64,000 bases of DNA, taken from Shewanella gelidimarina. Lineage in GTDB: Bacteria; Pseudomonadota; Gammaproteobacteria; Enterobacterales; Shewanellaceae. A program made the position numbers and the translations under genes. Positions 26,861 to 35,479 of this stretch are shown here, piece by piece. The notes beneath the pieces are model-generated. The model had not been told where the DNA came from, did no database searches, and saw only the letters and a program-made list of their open reading frames with translations. Where the stretch lies: positions 1-64,000 of the forward strand of contig NZ_JAKIKW010000012.1 of assembly GCF_023283945.1 (NCBI RefSeq), in the 5' to 3' direction. Position 1 is the stretch's first letter. Each line of letters starts with the position of its first letter.

Positions 26861-28645
26861 TTAATGAATATAAAAGCGTCTTCCTTCGCGCATCACTTCA
26901 ATTAGCTCGGGTGCACTTAACTTCTTTTTAAGACGTTTTTTATATTCACTATCGAAAATTCGATATTTACCATGGCGATCAATCGTGGTTATTTCAGATT
27001 CTTGGTAAATGGCGAAAATACGGTTATCACCAGTATAGACCCATGATTCATCACTGGGCTGCATAAGACTGCTGCCGGCGCTGAAATCAGTGGCTGGGTT
27101 AGTGCAACCCAATGTTTGCACCATTAATGTTGGTACAAGGGCATTGTGGGTCGTTCTGTAGTTGATACGCTTAGCAGCCCTTTGGTTTGGCCAATGGATA
27201 ACCATCGGCACTCTAACACTGTCAGGAGATAGATTGGTTCTGGCTTCGTTAGGATTGCTGGTAAATATCTTCCCGCTGACACCAGTAATCACAACCATGG
27301 TGTTCTTGGGTAGGTCACTCAAGATTTTTTCGAGTTGAGTATCGATAAAGTTCAAAGATTGACGGTATTGGTTGAATAATACTTTTTGTGCAGGCTTAAG
27401 TGCTTTGTCTGCTTTTACCGTTTTAATCCCCAAGAAACCGATAGGAGTATCGTAGCTATCGGGTGATTTTAGGTTTAATAACGTAAACCAAGGTTTTGTT
27501 GTTGTTTGGGTCCATTGGCGCCAGTTGCTAATCGAACTGAGGTCTGAGCGGGCATAACTATCTTGGTGTTGAGCATCAATACGTTCAAAGTCATTAAAAA
27601 TGGCTTGGGGGCGAGTAAGAGTATCGACGGTGGTAAATAAACCTAATTGGTAGCCGCTGGCGATGAGTTCTTGAGTCAACACCGGGCTTTCATAGTGAAG
27701 GTCTATAGCGTTCATATAACTGCCTTGCAAGCCATAAAGTAGGCTAAACATGCCGCTATTAAACTGGTTGCCGCCGCTAAGATGCTGTTGAAAAGAGAGG
27801 TTTTGATTAGCGTAGGCTGCTAAAACGGGCATGGTCGTATCATTAACGAGCTTTGCTTGAAGGCTGTCAATGGCAATAAATAGGATATTAGGCTTATCAT
27901 CCGCTACGCACTGCATTGGCGTTAGAGGATATTTAAGACTGACTTTCGGCCGGATGTTCGTTTGATGAACTTGAGTGTTATCAATGCCATAACTTTCCAT
28001 AAAACTTCTTGCTGTCGCGGGATAGGATAGTGGATAAGCATCATCAAATTGTGTTATTTCAGTGACTTCGGCAGCATCTCCCCATATGTGAATGAGGTGA
28101 CTGGCGATAAAGCACAAACCAACAACGACAACAACTTTGTTGCCATAATTGCGCTTACGAATTTTTTCGATACGCTTCCATAGATAATTAGCGAGGGTAA
28201 GCTCAATCGCTAAAATACCGATAGGCGTAATAATATAGGAGGTACCTTGCAGTAGCCCGTTGAGATCAGTCCACGCTAAGTCAAACACAAAAGGGCTGAG
28301 ATGCAGACCGTAGTCGTCATAAATAATGGTGTCGTATAGCAATATACACAAGCTTAAGGTCGCCACAACGGCCGCATAGCCTCTGAGGATTTTTGAGTAA
28401 GGTAGCAACAAAGTGACGGGGAAAATGAATACCAGATAGACCATGAAAGCCAGAAAACTGAAGTGGCCAATGGTACTGAATGCAAGGTAAACCGAGCCAA
28501 TAATCGATTCAGGAAAACCGACAGTGTCGAGATACCGATAACCAACCACAATAGCAAGCAAGCCATTAATGAAAGCGAACCAATGTCCCCAGCTTACTAA
28601 GCGTGAAACTCGATCTCGTCCTAACTGTTTTTGTCGCTCAACCAT
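26861..28645 (-). CDS. yejM: YejM/PbgA (LapC) inner-membrane sulfatase-fold protein
   Basis: The 594-residue protein has five N-terminal membrane helices in a DUF3413 domain (about 15-190) and a periplasmic alkaline-phosphatase/sulfatase-fold domain (from NILFIAIDSLQAKLV to the C-terminus). In E. coli YejM/LapC senses lipopolysaccharide at the inner membrane and controls LpxC stability through LapB. The sulfatase domain is thought to be non-enzymatic. The order yejK | yejL-yejM is as in enterics, which supports the call. It lies 84 bp after yejL. Confidence 0.9.
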   Translation of the reverse strand: MVERQKQLGRDRVSRLVSWGHWFAFINGLLAIVVGYRYLDTVGFPESIIGSVYLAFSTIGHFSFLAFMVYLVFIFPVTLLLPYSKILRGYAAVVATLSLCILLYDTIIYDDYGLHLSPFVFDLAWTDLNGLLQGTSYIITPIGILAIELTLANYLWKRIEKIRKRNYGNKVVVVVGLCFIASHLIHIWGDAAEVTEITQFDDAYPLSYPATARSFMESYGIDNTQVHQTNIRPKVSLKYPLTPMQCVADDKPNILFIAIDSLQAKLVNDTTMPVLAAYANQNLSFQQHLSGGNQFNSGMFSLLYGLQGSYMNAIDLHYESPVLTQELIASGYQLGLFTTVDTLTRPQAIFNDFERIDAQHQDSYARSDLSSISNWRQWTQTTTKPWFTLLNLKSPDSYDTPIGFLGIKTVKADKALKPAQKVLFNQYRQSLNFIDTQLEKILSDLPKNTMVVITGVSGKIFTSNPNEARTNLSPDSVRVPMVIHWPNQRAAKRINYRTTHNALVPTLMVQTLGCTNPATDFSAGSSLMQPSDESWVYTGDNRIFAIYQESEITTIDRHGKYRIFDSEYKKRLKKKLSAPELIEVMREGRRFYIH

Positions 28646-28729
28646 GTTGACCCATTATTCTGTAAATGCGGTTAATGGGTTTAATCACTATCGTTAAACC
28701 CTTACTCAATGTGGTTCCTACATTTAATC

Positions 28730-28948
28730 TTAGTTATTTTTTACTGACTGAGATAATGCTTTGGCAAACTGCTCGGTAACAACGGCGCGAGATTCTGCAG
28801 GCACTTTGTTTTGCAATAAATGTGTAACGCAATTGCCAAGTGCCATCAGACTCAAGTCTGTGGGTGCTTGGTGCTTATCTAACACTGCTAAAAGTTCAGC
28901 AATGATAGACTCAACTTGCGTGTTTGAATATTTTGATTTGATAGCCAT
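28730..28948 (-). CDS. yejL: UPF0352 protein YejL
   Basis: This is a small helical protein of about 72 residues. Its opening KYSNTQVESIIAELLAVLDKH followed by APTDLSLMALGN closely matches E. coli YejL. The ATG giving MAIKSKYS aligns with the E. coli start. A GTG 15 bp upstream (28963) has a better-placed AGGA, so a five-residue longer form is possible. The function is unknown. It is first in the yejL-yejM operon. Confidence 0.88.
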   Translation of the reverse strand: MAIKSKYSNTQVESIIAELLAVLDKHQAPTDLSLMALGNCVTHLLQNKVPAESRAVVTEQFAKALSQSVKNN

Positions 28949-29220
28949 AATTGAAAAATTCACTTTAAGTCCTGATTAACGGCATATAATAACGGATTTT
29001 TTCAATAAGCTCTGCACTTTTTACCATTGAGCGAGTGCTTTTATCATTTAACTAATCGATGCTGTGAGTAAGGTCGTGCTTCCATATTATTCTGAACATA
29101 GCGGTTAAATGCATAATCGGCAAAGAGTATTATTCAAACCACGTTATTCAACTTACACCTTTTAGTCGGAAATACGTTGATTTATTCATCTTTTATTGTC
29201 TTTCATTAGCGTGCTTTTTC

Positions 29221-29238
29221 AGTGTAATCGATTACACT
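29221..29238. promoter_or_regulatory. 18-bp perfect palindrome, LacI-type operator-like
   Basis: AGTGTAATCGATTACACT is a perfect palindrome with a central CG, the typical form of LacI-family operators. It lies in the 462-bp yejL/yejK divergent gap, about 170 bp before the yejK start. No LacI-family gene is in this window, so the regulator would be encoded elsewhere. No other element is clear in the gap. Confidence 0.5.
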
Positions 29239-29410
29239 TTTAGCCACTATTTTCCGTATGGATTTCTGGGTTTTGTCTGGTATGATGTCTGCCGAAATGT
29301 TTCCTGCACAGCGGATGATATCTTACGACTGTGGTTGTAAACTGACTTATCTATTTCATATAGAGCTGACTACCAGGCTATCGCTCTAAGCAACTTTCTA
29401 TCGAGGCTCA

Positions 29411-30439
29411 ATGAGTATTAACGTCGAACAAGCAATTATCCATGCCATTTCTCAAGATGGAGAAGGTCAGCTCAGCTGTCGGTTACGCCCACAACCGCTA
29501 TTAAATAGTCAAGCCGTTGAGACGATGTTAGATGAACTCCATCACACCTATACAGGTAAGGCGGGTAAAGGCTTTGGCCACTTCGGCATTAGTGGTGAAG
29601 ATGGTGAAGCTAACACCAAATTTGAAACCGCACTGAGCCAATACCGTAATAACGCACTGGGCTTTGTTGAGTTTTCGGGTATTGCTGGCAAATTGTTGCA
29701 AGAAGAGTTAGCCAAGTATGACTTTAGTACTGGTGGTTTCCTGCTACTGTCCTGTTATACCTACATGACCAGTGATTACCTTTTTGTGTCGCTACTGAAC
29801 GCCAAGTCATCGATGACCGTTTTAGATGATATGGAGTTAACCCAAAATACCCACCTTGATCTCAACAATATCCTCCTTGCTGCTCGGATTGATTTAACGG
29901 AATGGCAAGCGGACCCTGACTCTAAAAAGTACATCTCTTTTGTCCGTGGACGAGCGGGCCGTAAAGTGGCTGATTTTTTCCTAGATTTCATGGGCTGTGT
30001 TGAAGGTGTTAACACCAAGGCGCAAAATAAATCACTATTGAATGCGGTTGAAGATTTTGTCGGCGGCAGTGAGTTGAACAAAGATGAGCGTCAAGTCGCT
30101 CGTGAGCGCGTGTTTGATTACTGCACCGAACGTTGTGATGAAGGGGCTGACATTCATATGAAAGATCTCGCTGATGAGTTAGCGGATCAAGGAATGGATT
30201 CATTTTATGAATTTGCTCAAGGGGGTAACTATGAACTTGAAGAGGAGTTCCCAGGAGACAAGCCAACACTTCGTCAGTTGAAGAAGTTTTCAGGTACGGG
30301 TGGTGGCGTAACGTTGAGCTTTGATAGTCAACACTTGGGTGAAAGAGTTATTTACGACCCAGTGTCAGACAGCATTATCATCAAAGGCGTCCCCGCAAAC
30401 CTTAAAGATCAACTGGATCGTCGCTTGAAAGGCGAATAA
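29411..30439 (+). CDS. yejK: Nucleoid-associated protein YejK (NdpA)
   Basis: The 342-residue protein opens with [15 protein letters not shown] and contains [32 protein letters not shown] and [24 protein letters not shown], all typical of the YejK/NdpA family. It binds the nucleoid and, in enterics, interacts with type II topoisomerases. It is divergent from yejL-yejM, as in E. coli, and has its own terminator. Confidence 0.93.
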   Translation: MSINVEQAIIHAISQDGEGQLSCRLRPQPLLNSQAVETMLDELHHTYTGKAGKGFGHFGISGEDGEANTKFETALSQYRNNALGFVEFSGIAGKLLQEELAKYDFSTGGFLLLSCYTYMTSDYLFVSLLNAKSSMTVLDDMELTQNTHLDLNNILLAARIDLTEWQADPDSKKYISFVRGRAGRKVADFFLDFMGCVEGVNTKAQNKSLLNAVEDFVGGSELNKDERQVARERVFDYCTERCDEGADIHMKDLADELADQGMDSFYEFAQGGNYELEEEFPGDKPTLRQLKKFSGTGGGVTLSFDSQHLGERVIYDPVSDSIIIKGVPANLKDQLDRRLKGE

Positions 30440-30467
30440 AAAAAGAAGAGTTTAACTCTGTTGGGTT

Positions 30468-30498
30468 TAAACCGAGTGTATTAGCACTCGGTTTTTTT
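30468..30498 (+). terminator. Terminator after yejK
   Basis: AAACCGAGTG pairs with CACTCGGTTT and is followed by TTTTT. Confidence 0.85.
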
Positions 30499-30583
30499 AT
30501 GGCAGCAGATAATAGTCTTGATTAAGTTTAAAATGGTCGAATAATAATGCTTATCATTGTAAGCTACAGAAATTCTAAAGAGG

Positions 30584-30605
30584 GCAGCTAAAAAGCTGCT
30601 TTTTA
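30584..30605 (+). terminator. Terminator-like hairpin in the leader of the PTPS-like gene
   Basis: GCAGCT (30584-30589) and AGCTGC (30594-30599) form a 6-bp stem with an AAAA loop and a TTTTT tail. It lies about 75 bp before the next start codon and after the yejK terminator, so it could attenuate transcription into the PTPS-like gene. A second hairpin, AGGTAG/CTACCT, ends just before the AGGAG ribosome-binding site. Confidence 0.5.
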
Positions 30606-30678
30606 CCTGTTATTACATCCTGCAGCCATCGCTGCCTGGACGGTGCAAGGTAGACTGTTTTTCTACCTAGGAGCTCAA

Positions 30679-31560
30679 ATGCAACTGTTTGTTAAAGATT
30701 TAACTGTTATTGATTTTTCTTATCTTTGTCCTATTCGTGGCATGGTAGGAGAGAGCTGGATTGTCGATGTTTTGCTCGACGGTGGTTTAGATGAGCAAAA
30801 CATGGTGCTCGATTTTGCCAAAGTGAAGCGCGCAATTAAAAGCACTATAGACGATATTGCTGATCATCGTTTGTTGGTCCCTACCGCTTGTAGTGAAGTG
30901 CGTTGGCAGCAGCAAGGTGACCGAGTATGGATGGATTTCAGTAGCCAGCAAGGGGATATACATTTAGCGTGTCCTTCGCAAGCATTTGCCTTAATCCCAA
31001 GTGAAATCATCGATTTTGAAAGCGTAAATGCATTTCTGCAAAAAGAGCTAAAAGAGGTCTTGCCTGCAAACGTTGAGGGGATATCTTTGACGTTGAGAAA
31101 TGAGATCCATGACGCTCCATTTTACCATTATACCCATGGTCTGAAAAAGCACGATGGCAACTGTCAGCGTATCGCTCATGGGCACAGAAGCCCTGTGACC
31201 GTATTTGAAAATGGCGCAGCGGCGCCTAAATGGGATGAGTACTGGGCTAAACGCTGGCACGATATCTACCTCGGTAGCGAAGAAGATTGTGTCTTGGTGA
31301 ACACCCTAACACTGTCACCACAGACAAACGTCAGCGACAACACTCATTTTGGTTTTCATTATCAAGCGCCACAAGGTGACTTTCAGCTTGCAATGCCAAA
31401 AGCGTGTTGCGATGTTTTACCACATGATACGACGGTTGAATTGTTAGCTGACTACATGGTGCAAACCTTGTCAGAAAAAGTATCCAGCAGTGATTTTAAA
31501 GTCATCGCTTATGAAGGGGTAGGCAAGGGTGCAATTGCCAGCCGAAAAGCCAATAACTAG
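30679..31560 (+). CDS. Double-domain 6-carboxytetrahydropterin synthase-like protein
   Basis: The protein has about 293 residues from the ATG preceded by AGGAGCT; the open frame reaches further upstream but lacks a ribosome-binding site there. Two PTPS-like halves can be traced. The first has VIDFSYLCPIRGMVGESWIVDVLLDGGLD and MVLDFAKVKRAI. The central part has HDGNCQRIAHGHRSPV, which resembles the Zn-binding HGH of QueD. QueD-type enzymes are about 120 residues, so this is a fused or duplicated form. It may act in pterin or queuosine-related chemistry; the exact reaction is not certain. The peptidase gene follows 19 bp later. Confidence 0.75.
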   Translation: MQLFVKDLTVIDFSYLCPIRGMVGESWIVDVLLDGGLDEQNMVLDFAKVKRAIKSTIDDIADHRLLVPTACSEVRWQQQGDRVWMDFSSQQGDIHLACPSQAFALIPSEIIDFESVNAFLQKELKEVLPANVEGISLTLRNEIHDAPFYHYTHGLKKHDGNCQRIAHGHRSPVTVFENGAAAPKWDEYWAKRWHDIYLGSEEDCVLVNTLTLSPQTNVSDNTHFGFHYQAPQGDFQLAMPKACCDVLPHDTTVELLADYMVQTLSEKVSSSDFKVIAYEGVGKGAIASRKANN

Positions 31561-31579
31561 TATTTTTTAGGATCTCACT

Positions 31580-32422
31580 TTGAGCAAAATAATCCCCATC
31601 GTTATTGCAAGTCTCGTGAGCAGTTTATCGTTGCAGGTAAATGCTCAAGTTGAATTGAATGGCGACCTTAAACAAGGTTCGTTAATTCGCGCCAAAGTTC
31701 AACCGGGTACTCAGGTTTATTTAAACAATGCCACTATTGATGTCAATGCTGAAGGGCAATTTGCGTTTGGTTTTGCTCGAGAGGCAGATCTCAAGCAATT
31801 GCTTAAACTTGTTTATCCTGACGGATTAACAGAGCTAAAGCCGCTGACTTTAGCAAAACGGCAATACAAGATCCAAAATGTGAATGGGATCAGCAAGAAA
31901 ATCATGAAGCCTGATCCCAAAGCCCAAAATCGTGCGGCACAAGACAGTAAGCAAGTCAAAGCGGCACGAACACAATTTACTAAAAGCAACGCGTTTAACC
32001 AAACGTTTATTTGGCCGCTAACGGGGCGGATTTCAGGCGTTTACGGCAGTCAACGTGTCTATAATGGTAAGCCTGGCACTCCACATTACGGGGTCGACGT
32101 TGCCGCAAAAACCGGGACCGTTGTGGTTGCGCCTGCAGATGGTGTTATATCGCTTGCTGTTGATGATATGTTTTACTCTGGTGGAACGATGATTATTGAT
32201 CATGGCTTTGGTGTCAGCTCAAGCTTTTTACATTTGAGTAAGTTGTACGTGAAAGAGGGCCAAGAGGTTAAACAAGGCGATAAGGTCGCTGAAGTTGGCG
32301 CGACAGGCCGTGCGACAGGGCCTCATCTTGACTGGCGAGTGAATTGGTATCAGATGCGACTCGATCCAACTAGCATAGTCCCTTCGATGAAAAGTGTACT
32401 GGAAAATCAAGCAGCGCATTAG
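31580..32422 (+). CDS. M23-family (LytM) peptidase
   Basis: The 280-residue secreted protein (signal peptide cut near VNAQ) starts at TTG. The C-terminal Zn-peptidase domain has the motif HYGVDV (HxxxD), then FLHLSKL and GPHLDWRV (HxH region), so the four metal and catalytic residues are present. It cleaves peptidoglycan cross-links or acts as an activator of cell-wall hydrolases. It is second in a two-gene operon with the PTPS-like gene. Confidence 0.87.
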   Translation: MSKIIPIVIASLVSSLSLQVNAQVELNGDLKQGSLIRAKVQPGTQVYLNNATIDVNAEGQFAFGFAREADLKQLLKLVYPDGLTELKPLTLAKRQYKIQNVNGISKKIMKPDPKAQNRAAQDSKQVKAARTQFTKSNAFNQTFIWPLTGRISGVYGSQRVYNGKPGTPHYGVDVAAKTGTVVVAPADGVISLAVDDMFYSGGTMIIDHGFGVSSSFLHLSKLYVKEGQEVKQGDKVAEVGATGRATGPHLDWRVNWYQMRLDPTSIVPSMKSVLENQAAH

Positions 32423-32446
32423 CGTCTAAGATGAGCCTCTTACATA

Positions 32447-32478
32447 ACAAAAAAGCAGCGATAAGCTGCTTTTTTTGT
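32447..32478 (+). terminator. Terminator after the M23 peptidase gene
   Basis: AAAAAAGCAGC pairs with GCTGCTTTTTT around a short AT-rich loop and runs into T residues. The convergent DUF2062 gene ends 60 bp later, so it may act in both directions. Confidence 0.88.
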
Positions 32479-32537
32479 TATTAAGACTGTTTACGTTATC
32501 AAAGCCTGCTGTACAGCACACTAAAATAGATGGCGTG

Positions 32538-33047
32538 CTATTCCTTGTTACGTTTTTTCCACTTAAAGAGCACTGAGTACTTCCATAACGTTTTAATGGT
32601 GAAGTAGGACGTAACCGAAAACAGTAATCCAAAAACCAAGCAGCCTATTAGAAAAGACGGGCCAATGGTTTCTATGGATGACTCAACCCATTGCCAGCTA
32701 GCCTCAAAGGCAAACTCTTGCGGATGATGCCCCAATATTTTTGCCCCTAGTATATAGGCCATATAGAACATAAACGGCATAGTAATGGGGTTTGTGATCC
32801 AAACAAGCGCTACGGCAACGGGTAAGTTGACGTTAAATAAAATCGCTAGCGCTGCAGCCAGTACCATCTGAAAGGGCATCGGGATCCACGCGACAAAAAG
32901 TCCAACAGCAAACGCCCCCGGTGCTGAACGCCTATTGAGAGCCCATAAGTTAGGCTTTAGTAATAGATCGCCGAACATGCGTAGATTTTTATGATTACGC
33001 AGTGTTTCAGGCTTGGGCATAAATTTTTTTATAAGTTTTTTTGGCAT
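32538..33047 (-). CDS. DUF2062 membrane protein
   Basis: The 169-residue protein has three hydrophobic helices and the characteristic block GLFVAWIPMPFQMVLAAALAILFNVNLPVAVALVWITNPITMPFMFYMAY of DUF2062. The function is unknown. It is adjacent to comEC in Shewanella-like genomes. The gene is divergent from comEC, with only 32 bp between start codons, so the promoters overlap. Confidence 0.85.
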   Translation of the reverse strand: MPKKLIKKFMPKPETLRNHKNLRMFGDLLLKPNLWALNRRSAPGAFAVGLFVAWIPMPFQMVLAAALAILFNVNLPVAVALVWITNPITMPFMFYMAYILGAKILGHHPQEFAFEASWQWVESSIETIGPSFLIGCLVFGLLFSVTSYFTIKTLWKYSVLFKWKKRNKE

Positions 33048-33079
33048 AACTCGAATTTACTGTCTTAACTAACTTCATT

Positions 33080-35446
33080 ATGAATGGATTCATGTGTGGC
33101 TTTTGCGCCACGATATTATCAGCAATGATCTGGCCATCGCTCCCTCAGCTATCTTTAGTGCCGTTGTGTATTTTAATGGCTGTGGTCGTGATTCAGCGTG
33201 CCCCTATGTTAGCTGGTTGCTTATTAGCACTCAGCTGGATAACCATGTTCTATGCGTTATTAATGGACTGGGACACAGATGAAAACACTGACGCTATCAA
33301 TGTTAGCGGCGAAATCATATCACTAGTTCATGCAAACGGCGACTGGATTAGTATGGATATTATGCTGGTTGATTCAATTTTGCCCCACAAGCTCACAAGA
33401 AAGCTTAGATTATCGTGGTCAAAACCGCCAAAAGTTAAGGTTGGCCAACAGTGGTTATTCACGATTAAGCCAAAGTCGATTACAAGCCCTTTAAATGAAG
33501 GAGGGTTTAATCAGCAGAAATACCTACTGAGTAAACATGTTTTTGCTAAAGGCAAGGTGACGGCAGGGCAGTTACTCAGCGAGAATAAAGGCGTTAGAGA
33601 CAAGCTCATAGAACAGTTAAAGCCCGCATTGGCTGAGTACTCTTCACAAGACTTGCTGTTTGCTCTTTTAGTTGGCGATCGAAGTCTAATGACATCAGAG
33701 CGTTGGTTGCAGTTGAGAAATACCGGTACGGGTCACTTGTTTGCGATATCAGGTCTACATTTATCAGTGGCTTGCTTTTGGATATTCCTGCTGAGTAAAA
33801 CGTTATTGTTTAACTTTTTGCCGACTCAAGGACGGCGTAACAATGTTATCGCTATGGTGCTTTGTGCCGTGACGGCAATTGCTTACGCCTATTTAGCGGG
33901 TTTTTCGGTATCAACTCAACGCGCCCTCATTATGCTATTAGCCTATATATCGTCATGGCTACTGAGTCGCTTTTCAAGCAGTTGGGAGAGATTGTTGTAT
34001 GCGCTATTTATGGTGTTGTTACTGGACCCTTTGAGTCCACTGAGTGCCAGTTTTTGGTTGTCATTTATGGCTTTGACGGTCATTTTAATCACTATAGCAA
34101 GGTTTAATCCGCAACGGCTTGAAGCGTTAGAAACTAACGTGGCGGCCAATCAGCCTGCAGTTAGCTCAATTGCCAAAGTATTGCGAATAAAAGTGGCTAA
34201 TGGCTGCAGTGGTATTCAGCACTGGATAGTCGCATTTTGGGCGATACAGTGGCGATTAGCTCTTGTGTTAGGGCTAGTACAAGCGACTTTCTTTGCTGGT
34301 ACGTCGATAATCAGTATTGCAGTCAACTTTATTCTGGTGCCTTGGTTTAGTTTTGTTGTTTTACCCGTCGCTTTATTATCACTGTTGATATTTATCATGG
34401 CAATGTTGGCGGGTGTTGCTCCTGAGTCCCTTAATCTTTTCTGGCTGACACAGTTAACGATGGAACCGGTACTTATGCTATTAGACATGGGCAGCAGTAT
34501 CGAGTTTGCTTGGCTTGATTTGTCAACACAGTGGGTAACTGCCGGACTGAGCGCGATACTTGGGATTTGGCTTTGTTTGCAATTTCGCACTATGCATTGG
34601 CGCTTCGCCTTTAGTGTCATGTCGCTGCCAGCCCTAATATTGGCTTATCAAGCGATATTTGGGGTGCAACATCAGCAATGGAAAGTACATTTATTGGATG
34701 TAGGCCAAGGGATGTCAGCCGTGATAGAGCGTAATGGTCGAGCCATTATTTATGATACCGGAGCCCGTTTTGGTGAAAACTTTAGTTATGCAGAACGTAT
34801 AGTGTTGCCGTTTTTAAAGAGTAAAGGAATTACCAAGGTTGATTACTTAGTGATTAGCCATGCTGATAATGACCATGCTGGTGGCGTGTCAGTGGTCATG
34901 GAGGCTTACCCCGAGGCCATCGTTATAGCAGATGATAAAAGGTGGGGTACGATTAATTGCCGACCTAAAAATATTGTGTGGCAAAGCATCAATCTAGAGA
35001 TTATTGGTCCTTTAAGGCCTGCTAAAGGCAATAATGGCTCATGTGTGGTGCGTTTATTCAAAGATAACAACAGTATTTTGCTCACGGGAGATATTGAACA
35101 TGAAGCGGAGCAAAAACTTATACATCATAAAGGCATTGCCAGTTCAGTGATGACCGCGCCACATCATGGCAGCAGAACCTCTTCAAGTGCCCGCTTTATT
35201 GATGCGGTATCACCAACACTGGTGCTGTTTCCTGCGGGGTTTAATAACCGATATGGTTTTCCCAAGAAGGATGTTTGGGCGCGATATGATGATTTGGGTA
35301 TTGATACGTTAGTCACTGGAGAGCAGGGACAAATTAGTGTTGCTTTTCAGTCCGACAGTACCAAAATTTACACATATCGCTCAGATTTTGCGCCATTTTG
35401 GTATAACCAAGTGTTTAGGTTTGGTGAGATCAAAAATCCAGAGTAG
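33080..35446 (+). CDS. comEC: ComEC/Rec2 DNA-uptake channel
   Basis: The 788-residue inner-membrane protein has N-terminal helices, a DUF4131-like OB domain (about 70-165), the Competence domain (SGLHLSVACFWIFLLSK, then AGFSVSTQRALIMLL) and a C-terminal metallo-beta-lactamase domain. The last has VGQGMSAVIER, SHADNDHAGG and APHHGSRTSSS. It carries single-stranded DNA into the cytoplasm during natural transformation. It is followed 33 bp later by msbA, a usual gene order in gammaproteobacteria. Confidence 0.92.
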   Translation: MNGFMCGFCATILSAMIWPSLPQLSLVPLCILMAVVVIQRAPMLAGCLLALSWITMFYALLMDWDTDENTDAINVSGEIISLVHANGDWISMDIMLVDSILPHKLTRKLRLSWSKPPKVKVGQQWLFTIKPKSITSPLNEGGFNQQKYLLSKHVFAKGKVTAGQLLSENKGVRDKLIEQLKPALAEYSSQDLLFALLVGDRSLMTSERWLQLRNTGTGHLFAISGLHLSVACFWIFLLSKTLLFNFLPTQGRRNNVIAMVLCAVTAIAYAYLAGFSVSTQRALIMLLAYISSWLLSRFSSSWERLLYALFMVLLLDPLSPLSASFWLSFMALTVILITIARFNPQRLEALETNVAANQPAVSSIAKVLRIKVANGCSGIQHWIVAFWAIQWRLALVLGLVQATFFAGTSIISIAVNFILVPWFSFVVLPVALLSLLIFIMAMLAGVAPESLNLFWLTQLTMEPVLMLLDMGSSIEFAWLDLSTQWVTAGLSAILGIWLCLQFRTMHWRFAFSVMSLPALILAYQAIFGVQHQQWKVHLLDVGQGMSAVIERNGRAIIYDTGARFGENFSYAERIVLPFLKSKGITKVDYLVISHADNDHAGGVSVVMEAYPEAIVIADDKRWGTINCRPKNIVWQSINLEIIGPLRPAKGNNGSCVVRLFKDNNSILLTGDIEHEAEQKLIHHKGIASSVMTAPHHGSRTSSSARFIDAVSPTLVLFPAGFNNRYGFPKKDVWARYDDLGIDTLVTGEQGQISVAFQSDSTKIYTYRSDFAPFWYNQVFRFGEIKNPE

Positions 35447-35479
35447 AATGCTTCTTTTGCCAATACGTAAATTCTCTCA

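Noticed and set aside
29222..29237. HexR site upstream of yejK
   Set aside because: HexR sites are 15-bp-spaced TGTAAT...ATTACA with an A/T centre; this palindrome has a central CG and a different spacing, so a LacI-type operator fits better.
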